The translations under genes and the position numbers were made by a program. The notes beneath the pieces were generated by a model. It made no database searches, had not been told where the DNA came from, and was given only the letters and a program-made list of their open reading frames with translations. Positions 1-11,982 of a stretch of DNA of 64,000 bases are shown in pieces. Where the stretch lies: assembly GCA_033816765.1 (NCBI GenBank), contig CM066291.1, positions 4,588,001 to 4,652,000 of the forward strand. Reading direction: 5' to 3'. Every line of letters starts with the position of its first letter. The stretch's first letter is position 1. This stretch comes from Nothopassalora personata (taxonomy: Eukaryota; Ascomycota; Dothideomycetes; Mycosphaerellales; Mycosphaerellaceae).

Positions 1-1319
1 GATTTCTTGTTCAGAGAGATGGCGTGACCGATCAGGCCAGTAACCTTGAGCTCTTTCGTTGTCAAGACTTCGAGTGAAGCATTGAAGCCCATTGTGAGGT
101 TTCCGTCCGCGTCTGAGTCGAAGATCTTGGAGAATGACTGCTTGTACATTGAGGATGTGAATGAGTCTGTCAGAATCATATGTCCACCAGTGTTGTTGGG
201 GAGCGCTTTCATCTCGAGCAGACCGACCTGGTCAAGACATCCGGCGAAGATATCAATGACGTGTCCGTTGTGTGCCGTCCGCTTCGCGAGTTGATCGTAG
301 AACTTGAGTGCCTTCTTGAAGTACTTGATGTTGTCGCGATCAATGTCGTGGTGCGAACGGATCTGCTCCTTGAGCTCCGGGCCGACGACCATACCTGGAC
401 CCTCGGTAGCTGGACCACCAGTGAAGAGCATGACGCGGGCACCAGCGTTCTGGAAGCTGGTCTCGAGAAGACCGACAGCTACGGACAGGGCCACACCAGT
501 GCAGCGGATGGCACGCCTGTCATTGGCGACTGGCCATGGGTCCTTCTGCAAGCTCTCGAGGACGTTGGTGAGCTGAAACTCACACTGCTGGACAGGTAGC
601 AGGAATCGTGCTTGTGCTCCGCCCAGTGCGGCCGGCGGTGGTGCTGGGCGACCTGGCTGAGGCTGGACGGGCTGCATTCCGGGTCGAGCTCCACCCAAGC
701 CAAGCATCTCCTGGACCTGCTTCGCACCATAGTCCTTGTTGCCGCGGAAGACATACGACTTTGCGCACTCGGTGTAGCCTAGCTCGTGTACCTGTGCCAT
801 TGTGCCATACGTGATCAAGCCCACCAAGGCATGTGGTGGGAGATATGAGAGCGCACCGATGATGCTGTCCCGCAGCGCCTTGAGAGAGTCCTCCTCCTGA
901 CATGTGTCCACAACGAAGAGGAAGATGGGCGGAGTGGGTGCAGGTCTCGCCAGTCGGTACTCGATCGTGGTACTGCCAGGGTGGAGTTCTGGCGGGATCT
1001 GGTTTTCGCTGATGTCCTTGTAGTGGGGTGGGAGGTTGTTTCGTTGCAGACAGAAGGGGCAGATCCAGATGCGCGCTCGCATGTCCACCTGGCAGAATGG
1101 GTTGAGGACCGCTCGACATGGTGCTTTACATGTGACGGGCTCATATGAGACCAAGGGTGTCATCTCGGTCCTCTCCTTCAGCGGTGTGTACAGAGCTCCG
1201 ATGGGCACGACCAGCCGACTGGCCTCCATGCGCGACGAGGGGAATGTGTTCCATGACAGGCGGATGCCATCGCGGTCCTCGATGTCCGACCACTGGTCCT
1301 TGAGCTGTTCGTAGTCCAT
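1..1319 (-). CDS. sec23: COPII coat GTPase-activating subunit Sec23 (5' part; runs off the window start)
   Basis: Sec23 forms the inner COPII coat with Sec24 on ER exit sites and stimulates GTP hydrolysis by Sar1. The reverse strand from the ATG at 1319 stays open to base 1 (439 codons, no intron), about 57% of the usual 760-770 residue protein. It opens with [20 protein letters not shown]. The zinc-finger cysteines are visible at about residues 64/68 and 87/90 (CKAPC and CPFC). The trunk domain follows, with the family segments [20 protein letters not shown] and [20 protein letters not shown], and the visible part ends at GHAISLNKK. The stop and the gelsolin-like domain lie outside the window. 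The promoter must lie in the 1.1 kb shared with the divergent gene at 2433. A 17-G run sits 20 bp upstream of the start. The identification is essentially certain. Confidence 0.95.
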   Translation of the reverse strand, partial: MDYEQLKDQWSDIEDRDGIRLSWNTFPSSRMEASRLVVPIGALYTPLKERTEMTPLVSYEPVTCKAPCRAVLNPFCQVDMRARIWICPFCLQRNNLPPHYKDISENQIPPELHPGSTTIEYRLARPAPTPPIFLFVVDTCQEEDSLKALRDSIIGALSYLPPHALVGLITYGTMAQVHELGYTECAKSYVFRGNKDYGAKQVQEMLGLGGARPGMQPVQPQPGRPAPPPAALGGAQARFLLPVQQCEFQLTNVLESLQKDPWPVANDRRAIRCTGVALSVAVGLLETSFQNAGARVMLFTGGPATEGPGMVVGPELKEQIRSHHDIDRDNIKYFKKALKFYDQLAKRTAHNGHVIDIFAGCLDQVGLLEMKALPNNTGGHMILTDSFTSSMYKQSFSKIFDSDADGNLTMGFNASLEVLTTKELKVTGLIGHAISLNKK

Positions 1320-2432
1320 GTTCAATGTGCAGGCAGCTCGGGGGGGGGGGGGGGGGATGGGCAGCGACTAGGAGATGCGGAGAGGCTGTGGTGCTTGTTG
1401 TGTGCGCATGCGAGGAGCGACGCTGGTGTGTCTGGCTATGGATGCTCGTGATGTGTGTGAGGTCGTGCCTACCCTTGACTAGAAGATGTGGCAGTCCTTC
1501 CAACTGCCAGCATCGCACTTTCCCAAAGCTTCATGCAACGTTTCATGCACCCCTCGGACCCAACTTCCCGCCAAGCCCCGACCTCACAAAACTTGGCCGC
1601 TCTCTTCACCTCTTCGCCCTCTCCTTCCTCTCTCATCACATTGCCAGCATACAACACATTACTTATCGACAGACTTGCTCACCTTCTCGTATGGCTCGAC
1701 TGTTTTCGCGCTGCGCATAGACCGATCTGACCCGTTGCTGGGCGCCGGTCCTTGATATACTTCCGTTTTGGGGGGTAGGAAAGGATCGGAATCAGTTGTG
1801 GCCACATTTCCTCGAATCAAGAGCACATCACCATGCCATGTACCACATGTCGACGCTGTGCAATTGACGATCCTGCCACTCCGCACGTCTGCGAACGCAC
1901 CGCCGCTCCCAGAACTGCCGAGAATGAAGCACGGTGGTAAAGTGGCCTGAATCTGCGTTGGCATGAACTTCTTCACGCAGAGCACGTAGGCACTGCTCCT
2001 TCGCCTATCGTCCTTCATATGGCGTCTTATCAGCACTAGCCAGCTCTCACGCTCGTCCTTGGCACAGGCAGATTCTTACCTGCCTGGATGGGTTAGATAC
2101 ACCAAGACACATGCGGCCAAGATGCGTGGCACTCGTGGCAACCACTTCTCCACTTCATCCTTTTCTGCTCAACTGCCACACCGAAAACACCAATGCCAGT
2201 CGCCTTCGGGTGGACAGAACAACCTGCTGAGCCTTGGCTGCTGGCTTGGCTTGCACTTGACCACGCGGCACTTCGTGCACTACACTCGGCTTAGGCACTG
2301 ACCCGACACAAAGATGGAGCTCCGTACAGGAAGGTAGGGCACTACAGGCGAGTACATGTATGGAATGAAACCACTTCACTTTTGTTTGCTGTTTTTGCAG
2401 TCACCGCGACATTCAGGAGCTGGTTTTCAGTC
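1320..2432. promoter_or_regulatory. Divergent intergenic region between sec23 and the LVIVD gene
   Basis: These 1.1 kb separate two divergently transcribed genes and must hold both promoters and 5' leaders. The visible features are an uninterrupted G17 run at 1340-1356 (C17 in sec23 mRNA if transcribed) and pyrimidine-rich stretches at 1495-1680. Open frames here have no recognisable protein features. Confidence 0.6.
1340..1356. repeat. G17 homopolymer just upstream of the sec23 start
   Basis: Seventeen consecutive G on the plus strand lie 20 bp upstream of the sec23 ATG, so the sec23 5' leader would carry C17. Runs of this length are prone to length polymorphism and to sequencing error. Confidence 0.95.
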
Positions 2433-4341
2433 ATGGTTCTTGTCAAGGCCGATGTGCTGGCCCTGCTGGCAGCATGGACAGCTACAGGCATGGCTGCTGT
2501 CTTCAGCGAAGCCGAATATGCTTCCGGAGCAGTGCACGAACGGATCATGGGCATCAAGATGGTGAGCAGTGGTTCAAGGTCCGATCGATGCAATGGTACC
2601 TCATAAAGACACAGGCCCATTGGGAGAGTGAACTCGCTGCAGGTGCAATGAACGGCTCTCAATATCCAGAGCTCGGATACACTGCCTGCGAGAATGGCTT
2701 TGCGGCAGCCATTCCCGGAGACACCAACAACACCTTCAGGTGCAACAACATCGACCTGTATGTAGATCCAAAGAGCAGAAAGAAATCGTCTGTCTAATAT
2801 CTGCGCGTGGCATCTCCAGCGCAACAGTAGCTGCTCGGGCATTGCAACTCAGTGTTCGAGTATGACTAACGCCCTTTTTTAGGTATCATTTCCTGCCACA
2901 CTCAGCACTAGGCAGTAACGCATCACGAGGCTCCTCGATGTGGGGCTGGACGTCCTCGGATGACCGCGAATTCGTTGCTATCGGCCAATACGACGGTACT
3001 GCCTTCGCAGAAATCAGCCCGGAAGGCAAGATTGTCTACCTCGGCCGCCTGCCCCAGTATGACCCTATCGGCTCCAACTGGCGCGAGATCAGAATACTCA
3101 GTGACTACGCTGTGATCGGCTCCGAAGCTATCCACCATGGCGTTCAAGTCTTCGACATGAAGAAGTTGCTTGATCTAGACCCAGCCAACCCTAAGAATTT
3201 TACGCAAGCAGACCTCACCGGACACTGGGATGAGCTCCCCGTCGGCCGCACCCACAACATAGTCGTCAACCAAGAACTCAACTACGCCATAGCCTGCGGC
3301 TCCGTCGGCGGCAACGAAACCATCCGCGTGCGCGGCGACCTCCCCTGCCGTGGCGGCCTGATCTTCCTCGACATGTCCGACCCCACCAACATCACGAGCC
3401 CCGGTTGCGCCGCCGCCGGTGGATACGTTCACGATGCCGAATGTCTCGTCTACCGCGGCCCAGACGCCCGCTACTATGGCCGCGATATCTGCTATGGCTA
3501 CAACGAGGATACCTTGACCATCTACGATGTGACGAACAAAGCCGGCAATACCACCACTATCATTTCTCGAACTACATACCCTGGGGCTGAATACGTGCAT
3601 CAAGGCACTGTAAACAACGCTACATGGCAGGAGTACATCTTCCTCGACGATGAGTTTGACGAACGGGATGCGGAGACGGGACCTATGACGCAGGGTCTTC
3701 CTACCACTCATATCTTCGATATTCGCGATCTTGAGAATCCTTTCTATACTGGAAACTTTGAGGGGAGAACGAGATCGATTGATCATAATCAGTACATCTA
3801 CGATGGATACTTGTATCAATCCAACTATGGCAATGGGCTGAATGTCTGGGACACACGCTCCATAACTTCCGATCCCTCTGGCTCCAGTATCTGCGAAGCC
3901 GGATACTTCGATATACACCCTGAAGACGACGAGCTCGAGGGCGGAGGCTCTGTCGTCTTCACCGGCTCATGGCACAGCTTCGCGGGCTTCAAGAGCGGGT
4001 ACATCTTCGTCCACACGATCGAGCGCGGCTCCTTTGTGGTTAAGATGACGAGTAAAGAATGTCCCAAGCCGGCGGTCTGCGAGTCGGATTCTTGCTTGTC
4101 ATCACTCCGAGCATCGAGCATCGAGGGGAGGATCGAGCAAAGCCAGGAGTTCTGCCACAGCTTCCTGAGTAGACAGAGGGAGGACGTGGCGTTGGTGCCG
4201 GACTACGCGAGGACCGGGTGTGCGGGCAATGATACGGTGGCGAGGGTTAGTAGTGCTTGTGTCTGCGTGCCGACGAAGACGGTACCAGAGCTGCCGCGGA
4301 CGACGAGTCGACCGCCAGTACCGACTGTTTTGCCTCCGTGA
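2433..4341 (+). CDS. Secreted LVIVD / choice-of-anchor-B repeat protein
   Basis: Three exons: 2433-2561, 2615-2757 and 2883-4341, giving 576 residues. Intron 1 (53 nt) has GTGAGC...CAG. Intron 2 (125 nt) has GTATGT, a CTAAC branch site and TTTTTTAG. The joins are in frame and restore NNIDLY-HFLPHSALG, which supports the model. The N-terminus (MVLVKADVLALLAAWTATGM) is a signal peptide, probably cleaved near GMAA. The body repeats beta-propeller-like units such as GRTHNIVVNQELNYAIACGS, YVHDAECLVYRGPD and EYVHQGTVNNATWQEYIFLD, typical of the LVIVD/choice-of-anchor-B family found in bacteria and fungi. Potential N-glycosylation sites are frequent. The cysteine- and proline-rich tail (CVCVPTKTVPE...) could contact the wall. 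No enzymatic residue can be assigned; the protein is probably extracellular, with unknown ligand. Confidence 0.8.
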
Positions 4342-7300
4342 TTGAGGCCAGGAGCTGTGGCGATGGGTATGGAAAATGAGCCATGACGATAGTAGGGAGC
4401 CTTGGAGACGCGGGATTCAACTTCCGACAGCTCCCTTGGAAACTCAAGAGCGGCACGTTGTCATGAGGGTCCGCTTAATGCGGATGATTTTGTGGAAAGC
4501 TGCGGCATGCAATGACCTGGATTCAGCAAGACATGCACGCTGTATTGATCGCTAGCTTATACTGTACCCTACCATAGGCCACGGGGCGGATCCGCATGAA
4601 CATGGTGCCCGAGAGCTTTAGAATTGACTTTCTCCTCCATCTCCTCGTGCCCTCCTGGATGATGGGGCGTATCATGTCTTTTGTGGGGGCGGGGCCGGGT
4701 TTTTGTTTGGTAGTAGGAAGTCATGGGTCCTTTGGGACGATCTCGCTAGTGCTAGTCGAATGACTGCGCAACATCTCCTGCTAAAGGTAAGGATGCCACC
4801 TGAGCTTAGGGTGTCGTGCTTGCAGTGCTGATGTTGGAGGTGAGATTAACAGTCGTCTGGTGGTCTGGCGACGGAAGTTTGCGCGGAACTCCGTTAGAGA
4901 GCAACAGGCATGGCATGCTGTCCCACTATGCCTGGTGCGTACATTATCTTGCAAGTCTCGAAGCGCTACATCTTGTGATCCGCTTAGGCTACAGCATAGT
5001 CTCTTTCGTAGGATTCGGTAGCTCATCATGACTCCTGTAGGAAAGCTCTTCGTACTGTGGTTGCTGTGCCTCCTTCACTGGTGCTGCGATGTGTCCAGTG
5101 TCTGACTTCACTCTTTGCGCTGTGTTTGAAACGTGCGGGGAGCATCGCTCATGACGGTGTCCTGGTTATATAGATGAGCGGGGCGATCATGTTGGCCGAG
5201 CGATGGCGAGATGTAACCATGGCTATGCCGTGCACTTGGAAGTTATGCCAGACATCAGTGGTGAAGTTGGTCGTATGTGTGACACTTATATTTTGAGAGG
5301 CAGGTGATGCCGACTTGACCAAGTGGAGGAAGTCGTCTAAGACATGGAGTGGTTGTACCGGGATGCTTGCATCACATAATAAGGTTTACACTTTAGGATC
5401 GGCAGGCATCTTTGCCATGGTAATTCGCACAGAGTTCGCAGTCGTCGAACAGGCATTATCTCGTTTTTGCGGAGGTTATTATGGAACGGGTCTCGCTGCT
5501 GGGTTCGTGTGGTTGCTCTGATATCAAAGCAGAAAATGACTACTTTCCGACGGCAGAACAGTTCTAGTTGCTATCCTTGGATTGCCTGCAGAACGGTCGA
5601 TAGTCTTGACTGGCAGGGGCAGGCTGAATGAGGAGCGGCTGCAACGGTTTCGCAGCACGGCGTATGTATGATCAAGGGAGCTGACGTCTGTAAGGCCAGC
5701 TTAAGCTTCATGTGGTGGTTGTAATTTCGCAATGGTCGCGTGTCAGCTGCAGGACGTAGCATGCTGCGACAGGGGCCTGAAGCGCGACCGATGTTCTGTC
5801 AGAGATGTGCCTGAGTCGGCTGCCATTACCGAACAGGATGATGGCGAATCATGAGATCGTGCGAGGCTGGTCGTTGATAATGGTCACATCTTTGCTCTAA
5901 CTGTGCAAGACCGGCCGAGCGCTGTCGACAGATGGCATAACTTTCGTTGTCTGTCATGCTTGTGCGAAGCAAATGATCGAGATTCATCTTCATAGCCGTT
6001 GGCAGAACCACGTAATGCAGACGGAAGCTGTTGAGGGCGTTGTTGCGAATTCGTGGTTCGACCGTGACAATATGTTACTTTTAAGACACTGCTTGTCATA
6101 TGAGATACAGCGTCTTGTCTTCCCGCCGTATCTCTTGTGAAACATCGAACACCGCAATATTGAGATACAGGCTATGCTTGCCAGCGAGAGTTGAGCCGCG
6201 TGCTCGCATGTTCGCAGACCTCGATAATCGGCAGTACGCAAGCGAGCGATGCAATGCAGGGCCACGAGTCGTGCATACCGCAAAGTCCGGGCTGAAGTAA
6301 ATTGTCTCGGCAGAGTGAAGTGCGAGAGAAGATGGGCCGAGGCAGAAAAAGGAAGGCGTTGAACTCGTCTCTAGATGAACAGGTGAAGTCCAGCTTGCCG
6401 TCCCAGCACCAACTTCTGCGCCTGTGGCTTACCGTTGATTATCCATTGCTCTGGAAACCTTTGCATGGGATTTAATTTATGCGAAGTTGTCAATACCGCG
6501 TGGTTGCTGCTAGACTGAAAACAGAAATGCTACCGCGTTGAGAGTTCCTCCAATTTGTTTGGCAAGGGGCGTCTTGCCGAGACGCCCAATTCGTCCCTGA
6601 CGAATAGACGTCTGCGTTGTGGATACAGCAGATCGTGAGAACTGAATAGAGCTACAGTACAGGAGCGCCGTCTTCACCTAATGCAATGGTCCTGCACGTC
6701 TGTCACCGCTGGGGGGTTTATGTATGCGGGCAGAATGCAGGGAAGTCGGATGTATCTTCACTGCCGAACTCCGACTCCGCGGCAAGTGGACGTGGGTCTC
6801 ATGCATCTTCGAACTGCTCACGTGAGTCAGGTCCACTTCAACGCCGCGCCGTTTCTCCTGATTCCGGACAGCCCCCATGGCCACCGTGTACTGTAGCACC
6901 TATGGCAGCATCTGTGGCCACAACTTGGCGATGTCATTACATCCTAAATATGGCCTTCGCAGCCGGTTAGAGCCTGGTCTGAGGTCGTTGTTAGGCACCC
7001 AGGCAGCGACCAGCCCTCGTCGTGTGGGTGAGTTGTGAGTGGCCGCCACGAACGGGCATCTATCTCTATCTGATTGGGAGGATACAGTACTCGACCAGGA
7101 CGGGGAAAGAGCGGCTGATACGTTTCCCATCAGAGACCTTGCCAATGGGCGCGATATGCGCATCGTCTCGCAGCGACAGCAGGCTTCGGAGCTGCAATGG
7201 ACGGCACAGCAGACTTGGTAGTCTCGCTTTAGGGCTTCGGGAGCGGGCTGCCGACCGGTACCAGGAGAACAGCTCGATCAGTAGGGGCATCCACTAATTC

Positions 7301-8202
7301 CTTAGCTGTGCTTGACCGTAGCGTCGGTGCTCACGAACGAGAGTTACGAGACTACTTCAGCAGGCCGTGCTGCAGGCCGCCGATCATTGGCGCCGGAGCC
7401 GTCAACCTAAACTCAGATGCTACGCCATATGTAGTGTACTGCAGAAAGGTGAGTGACGGCGCGGCAGCTCCTGCAGACTGCCACTCATCTCACAGTCGAG
7501 CCGCCCGCTCCTCCCGACTTGCAACGAGCGCGTCCATTCGAAGTCACTCTTTCGCGCTGCAGCAGGTACTGTACAGGAAGCTGCAAACAGGTTAGGCGCA
7601 GACGGCCAATCACGAAAATCACATAATCGACCTTAAGCAGGGACATCACTCACACCCTTGCTTGACGATTCAATTCCGCACAGACGGTCTCTTCAAGGAC
7701 CCCATCGCGAACACGAACCTTTGGATACGTCAGCTGTTGGACATTGATTGCAGCGACAGATTGAAAAGGCCGAACACTGCCTGCGACTGCCTGCCCTCGG
7801 AACACGGAGCTGCGGATTGTGTTTGGCGGGAACTGGCGAAACGATTGTGATACCAGCATCAGCATTGAACCGTCCGACTCCCTGATGTGAAAGTGGTTTG
7901 GAGAGAACTGGTTAGGTGAGGCCACCCCTGCAATATACCGCTGAGTTTCGTCCTCCGCAATGTCCTGGTGGAAGTGCAGTGGCGGGTCTACTACCGACAT
8001 GTGGCGCTTGTTGCGTGCCATGCATTCCTCACCCGCAACACAACATGTCGCCACAGAATACTGACTGCATAGGCCTCAATAGCAATCCACCAGGCGCGCG
8101 TCGCTGTTGAACACACACTCGCCGCCCACGGACCAGGTCCGCTTCGATGCATGTGCCATATGAGCGCTAGCCAGCAACGAGCAACACACATCTGCCGGCG
8201 CA
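4342..8202. other. 3.9 kb intergenic region without a recognisable gene
   Basis: No frame longer than about 135 codons and no known domain, tRNA or transposon end was found. Base composition is ordinary and CpA is not depleted, so this is not RIP-mutated repeat DNA. Short frames at 5315-5521, 6686-6970, 7308-7595 and 7650-8054 lack codon-level or domain support. The last few hundred bases must contain the promoter and leader of the RasGEF gene. It could hold non-coding transcripts or strongly degenerate genes. Confidence 0.5.
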
Positions 8203-11200
8203 ATGGACGTGAGTGAAACACTGGATAGCAGCGGTGCCGACAGGCGATTTCGGCCTATCAGTGAGAACTGGCACACATCGAATGATGGTACTTGGAGCGA
8301 AGTTGCCGCCGCACGACGACCCTCGGCAACTGCGACAAGCACGATGCACTCTTCTGTTGCAGGTGTGGCCACAGGCCGCCAGAAGCCTTCTCAGAGTATC
8401 GAGACGGCGATGACGACAACAACGACCGCTGGATTCGTGTCGCACATCACCCCACCTCCTACACCAATCAGTCCTGGGTCCGACTTTCAGCTAGATCTGC
8501 AACCAGCGACGCAGTCACTCTTCCACAATTATCTTCGCGCCATGCACTCCTTTGCGCCTTCGGCCGAATCGATGCCGGACGACGATGCCTCACAGTCGGC
8601 TGTCGCTCTTAGACCTGGCGATCTTATCCTTGTACACTGTGTTCACGCCAACGGGTGGGCTGATGGGACTGTGCTGAACACCAGTGAACGAGGCTGGCTA
8701 CCGACGAACTATTGTGAAGTGTACGACCATCCATACCTCCGCAACTTGCTCAACGCCATGACACAGTTCTGGGATCTGCTCGGAGCGAGTGAAGATGCGA
8801 GTCTGTCCACCTTTGTCAGGCAGGATTATATCAGAGGTTTGATCGCAGGGGTGAGATACCTTTTGGAGCGCGCAGATTGTCTGCACCGTGATGCGCCGAC
8901 TCTCAAAGACCATGCTGGTGTCCGACGCATGCGGAAAGGTCTCTTAGCAGATCTGTCTTCACTTGTGCAGATCGCCAAGAAACTCCAGGAAACCATTGGC
9001 GAAGCTTTCGCGCCAGAAGTCATTCATGTCTTGCTTGATGATCTCATTTCAAAGGCGTTCAGAGTGGTCACGAGGGCGGCGAGCTTCACTGACGTCTGGA
9101 CAACAGAGACCAGGAAAGGTGACAACAAATATACGCCGCATCGTCCACTGACGCCGCCGATTGAAAGTATCGGGTTGGCCATCGATACTAAGGCTTCTGT
9201 CAATACGAAGAGAGATACAGGGGACGCCATCGATTCAGCTAAACATTTCCCGGAACCGCCTCACACAAAACGCGGTATCGACGCGGAAGCTGGCGCCGCT
9301 GATGAGCAGAAATTTTCTTCAGAGCGTGCGCCTCGCTCGTCAATGGTGTTTTCGCCTCCGGATGGTCTGGCCGCGCATCGTGTGTCACTTGTACCAAGCG
9401 AAAGCAATCAACCCAGGTCCGGCATTTTGGCCCTTGAACAGCTTGCCAAGGTCCATGACATCTGCATAAGTCATATCGGTGCCTTCATAGGACATCACCT
9501 ACAATCAAGGCCTGCAGCCGAGCTTGTTGCGACGACGGAAAGATTGGTGCAAGCTTGCCGGAACCTCCTCGCGATTATCGATGAAGTCTACACGCATGAT
9601 CCACAGAAATCTGCGCTCGTCCAACAGTCCAAGGACGACTTCAAGGTGAAATTGGAGGAGCTGGCCAAATCAACACAGGACGTGTTTCGGTTCTCCGACT
9701 CAGAGGACGACGATGTGATCATGCTTCCTGACAAGACTAACCATCTGATCAGCGTGGGAACCAGCCTGATACGGAATACCGGAGAATGTGTCGTTCGGAC
9801 ACGCCAGCTCATCGAACAAATTGGAGATTTTGAACTTCAGACCGTCCTGCCGGACGGCGCAAATCACGAGATGCCACGACGGATTGACAGTATTTCCCAG
9901 GATGATGCCACGGAACGTCGATCTTCGAAACGCATCTCGCTTAAGCGAGTGTCAAGAGTCATCATGCCTCCACCTCCAATGCCCAAGGACGATGTACCTC
10001 TGGAACAGGAGCAAAATGTAGCTGAACCATCAGCCATGGAAAGGGTAGTCGTAGTCGAGTCTAAGCCATCAACCACAACGCCGGCTGAAGCAGAAGAGAA
10101 GCCTTTGCCCCCTCCGCCTCCAGGGAAGCGGAGGTCTGCTATGCACGGATCGCCGTCTTCAAGCTTGCACGTGGACACATTGAAGTGTTCAAGACCAATG
10201 CGGTCCGAATCAATAAGTCCTGCCCGGAAGGATAGCGTTGGTTGCTCGATCTCTGGCTCCACGGACACATTCTGCAGCAGCGCGCGTAATTCTAGGACAA
10301 CATTTGTGTCAGTGTCGACCCGAGCAACAACGCCCGAAAAAGAGGCAGCCTCGGAGCTTGCCATGATGAACAGCTTTGCGAGTGTATCGAGTATGCGATC
10401 TCTGATCACTGATGACAGCATCGATGGCGAGGGCCTACTGCAGCAGACGTACGCGCATGAATTGACCTTCAACAAAGATGGCCAGGTTACTGGAGGCAGC
10501 CTGTTTGCGCTTGTCGAGCAGCTCACCACACACGACTCCGCTCCAGATCCGCAATTTGTGACTGCATTCTTTCTCACCTTCCGCAAATTCAGCGAACCGC
10601 GAGAGTTTGCTCAGGCGCTGATTCACCGTTTCGACTACATTGGCGACAGCAGGACAGTAGGCACTCCAGCTCGCCTGAGAATTTACAATGTCTTCAAAGG
10701 CTGGCTAGAGACGTACTGGTGCGCCGATGCCGATAAGGACGCGCTTGGCGAGATCCGATTCTTTGCCTTGCACAAGCTGAAACAAGTGTTGCCTGCGGCG
10801 GGCGAAAGGCTTGCGGAGCTCACGAAGATAATCACGGAAGGTTACGCTAATGGCAAGATTATCGGTCCTCTTGTGTCTGGTGTGGGCAAGACCAGCATGT
10901 CCATCAGCTCGCATCTGTTCGACAACCCGATCAACGTGCCTGAGCCCCTCATCGGCCTGAAGCAGCTGAATGCATTACGTGTGGCAAGCGGTGGTGGTGT
11001 GGCATGCAGTATCGTCGAGTTCGATCCCAAAGAGATGGCACGACAGATCACATTGCTGGTCATGAAGGCATACTGCGACATTCGTCCGGAAGAGCTCCTC
11101 AGCATGGACTGGAGCAACCCCAACACCAAGAAGGCCAAGAATGTTCGGAACATGTGCCAACTTAACACTGACCTCTCTCACCTGGTCAACGACTCTATAC

Positions 11201-11982
11201 TTGCTCCAGACGACCCTAAAAAGCGCGCAAAGACAATCAAGCAATGGGCCAGAATCGGCACAGCCTGTCTTGAGCTGAGCAACTACGATTCGGTGATGGC
11301 CATCATGTGCTCCATCCACTCTTCGGTCATACAGCGTTTGAAGAAGACATGGGATCTGGTGAAGAAGCCGATCAAGGCTGAACTGGACGCCTTGGACAAA
11401 GTGGTCGACGTGTCGAAGAACTACTCCATGCTGCGCAAAAGGCTGGAGACTCCAACGGCGCCCTGTCTGCCTTTCCTCGGAGTTTACCTCACGGACCTGA
11501 CCTTCGTCCTTGCTGGCAACCCCAAAAGACGAGAGCTACCAGGAAGCACTTCACCCAAAGGTGGACCAGTCTTGGTCATCAACTTCGACATGTACATGCG
11601 AATTGCCAAGATCATCAGCCATTTGCAGAAGTTCCAGGTACAATACGCGCTGAAGCCAGTCCCTGAAGCGCAGACATGGTTCGAGCAATACTTGAAGCGC
11701 ATGCGAGAAGGTCATGACGGCATGGTCGGCATCTTCCACCGACGCAGTCTCGCTGTCGAACCAAAGCAGGAAGAGAAGAAGCACACCCAGTCTTTCAAGA
11801 GTGACAGCGATGGGAATCGCCCTTCGACTGCCAGTGGACATCACACAATTCCCACCCCTACGACCTCGGACCGCTTCGACTTCTTCCACAGAAGCGCATC
11901 TTTCATGAACATGCGCAGCCAGACGACGCTATCGATTCACGCAGATTTGACGGCGAACCAGAAGCGCGCCAGCGCTCAATGA
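8203..11982 (+). CDS. SH3 and Cdc25-type Ras guanine-nucleotide exchange factor
   Basis: A single 1259-codon frame. It would load GTP on Ras at the plasma membrane, upstream of cAMP/PKA or MAPK signalling. An SH3-like domain lies at about residues 112-175 (ALRPGDLILVHCVHANGWAD then RGWLPTNYCEVYD). A long low-complexity middle follows, with proline-rich stretches (PPPPMPKDD, PLPPPPPGKRR). A RasGEF N-terminal domain is at about 745-870 (HELTFNKDGQVTGGSLFALV). The catalytic Cdc25 domain is at about 935-1180 (DPKEMARQITLLVM, CLPFLGVYLTDLTFVLAGNP, INFDMYMRIAKII). This order matches fungal Cdc25/SH3-RasGEFs. A GTGAGT directly after the second codon could be a donor, so a different first exon cannot be excluded. 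The absence of introns in 3.8 kb is unusual but not rare. The Ras partner is inferred from the family. Confidence 0.9.
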   Translation: MDVSETLDSSGADRRFRPISENWHTSNDGTWSEVAAARRPSATATSTMHSSVAGVATGRQKPSQSIETAMTTTTTAGFVSHITPPPTPISPGSDFQLDLQPATQSLFHNYLRAMHSFAPSAESMPDDDASQSAVALRPGDLILVHCVHANGWADGTVLNTSERGWLPTNYCEVYDHPYLRNLLNAMTQFWDLLGASEDASLSTFVRQDYIRGLIAGVRYLLERADCLHRDAPTLKDHAGVRRMRKGLLADLSSLVQIAKKLQETIGEAFAPEVIHVLLDDLISKAFRVVTRAASFTDVWTTETRKGDNKYTPHRPLTPPIESIGLAIDTKASVNTKRDTGDAIDSAKHFPEPPHTKRGIDAEAGAADEQKFSSERAPRSSMVFSPPDGLAAHRVSLVPSESNQPRSGILALEQLAKVHDICISHIGAFIGHHLQSRPAAELVATTERLVQACRNLLAIIDEVYTHDPQKSALVQQSKDDFKVKLEELAKSTQDVFRFSDSEDDDVIMLPDKTNHLISVGTSLIRNTGECVVRTRQLIEQIGDFELQTVLPDGANHEMPRRIDSISQDDATERRSSKRISLKRVSRVIMPPPPMPKDDVPLEQEQNVAEPSAMERVVVVESKPSTTTPAEAEEKPLPPPPPGKRRSAMHGSPSSSLHVDTLKCSRPMRSESISPARKDSVGCSISGSTDTFCSSARNSRTTFVSVSTRATTPEKEAASELAMMNSFASVSSMRSLITDDSIDGEGLLQQTYAHELTFNKDGQVTGGSLFALVEQLTTHDSAPDPQFVTAFFLTFRKFSEPREFAQALIHRFDYIGDSRTVGTPARLRIYNVFKGWLETYWCADADKDALGEIRFFALHKLKQVLPAAGERLAELTKIITEGYANGKIIGPLVSGVGKTSMSISSHLFDNPINVPEPLIGLKQLNALRVASGGGVACSIVEFDPKEMARQITLLVMKAYCDIRPEELLSMDWSNPNTKKAKNVRNMCQLNTDLSHLVNDSILAPDDPKKRAKTIKQWARIGTACLELSNYDSVMAIMCSIHSSVIQRLKKTWDLVKKPIKAELDALDKVVDVSKNYSMLRKRLETPTAPCLPFLGVYLTDLTFVLAGNPKRRELPGSTSPKGGPVLVINFDMYMRIAKIISHLQKFQVQYALKPVPEAQTWFEQYLKRMREGHDGMVGIFHRRSLAVEPKQEEKKHTQSFKSDSDGNRPSTASGHHTIPTPTTSDRFDFFHRSASFMNMRSQTTLSIHADLTANQKRASAQ

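Noticed and set aside
1141..1518. Minus-strand frame overlapping the sec23 start
   Set aside because: It overlaps the sec23 coding start in another phase and encodes low-complexity H/P/S sequence created by the G17 run.
3175..3918. Long antisense frame within the LVIVD gene
   Set aside because: It is the complementary shadow of a strongly supported gene with clean splice joins and a signal peptide.
7650..8054. Open minus-strand frame of 134 codons upstream of the RasGEF
   Set aside because: No domain, no conserved composition and no start context. It probably lies in the RasGEF promoter or leader.
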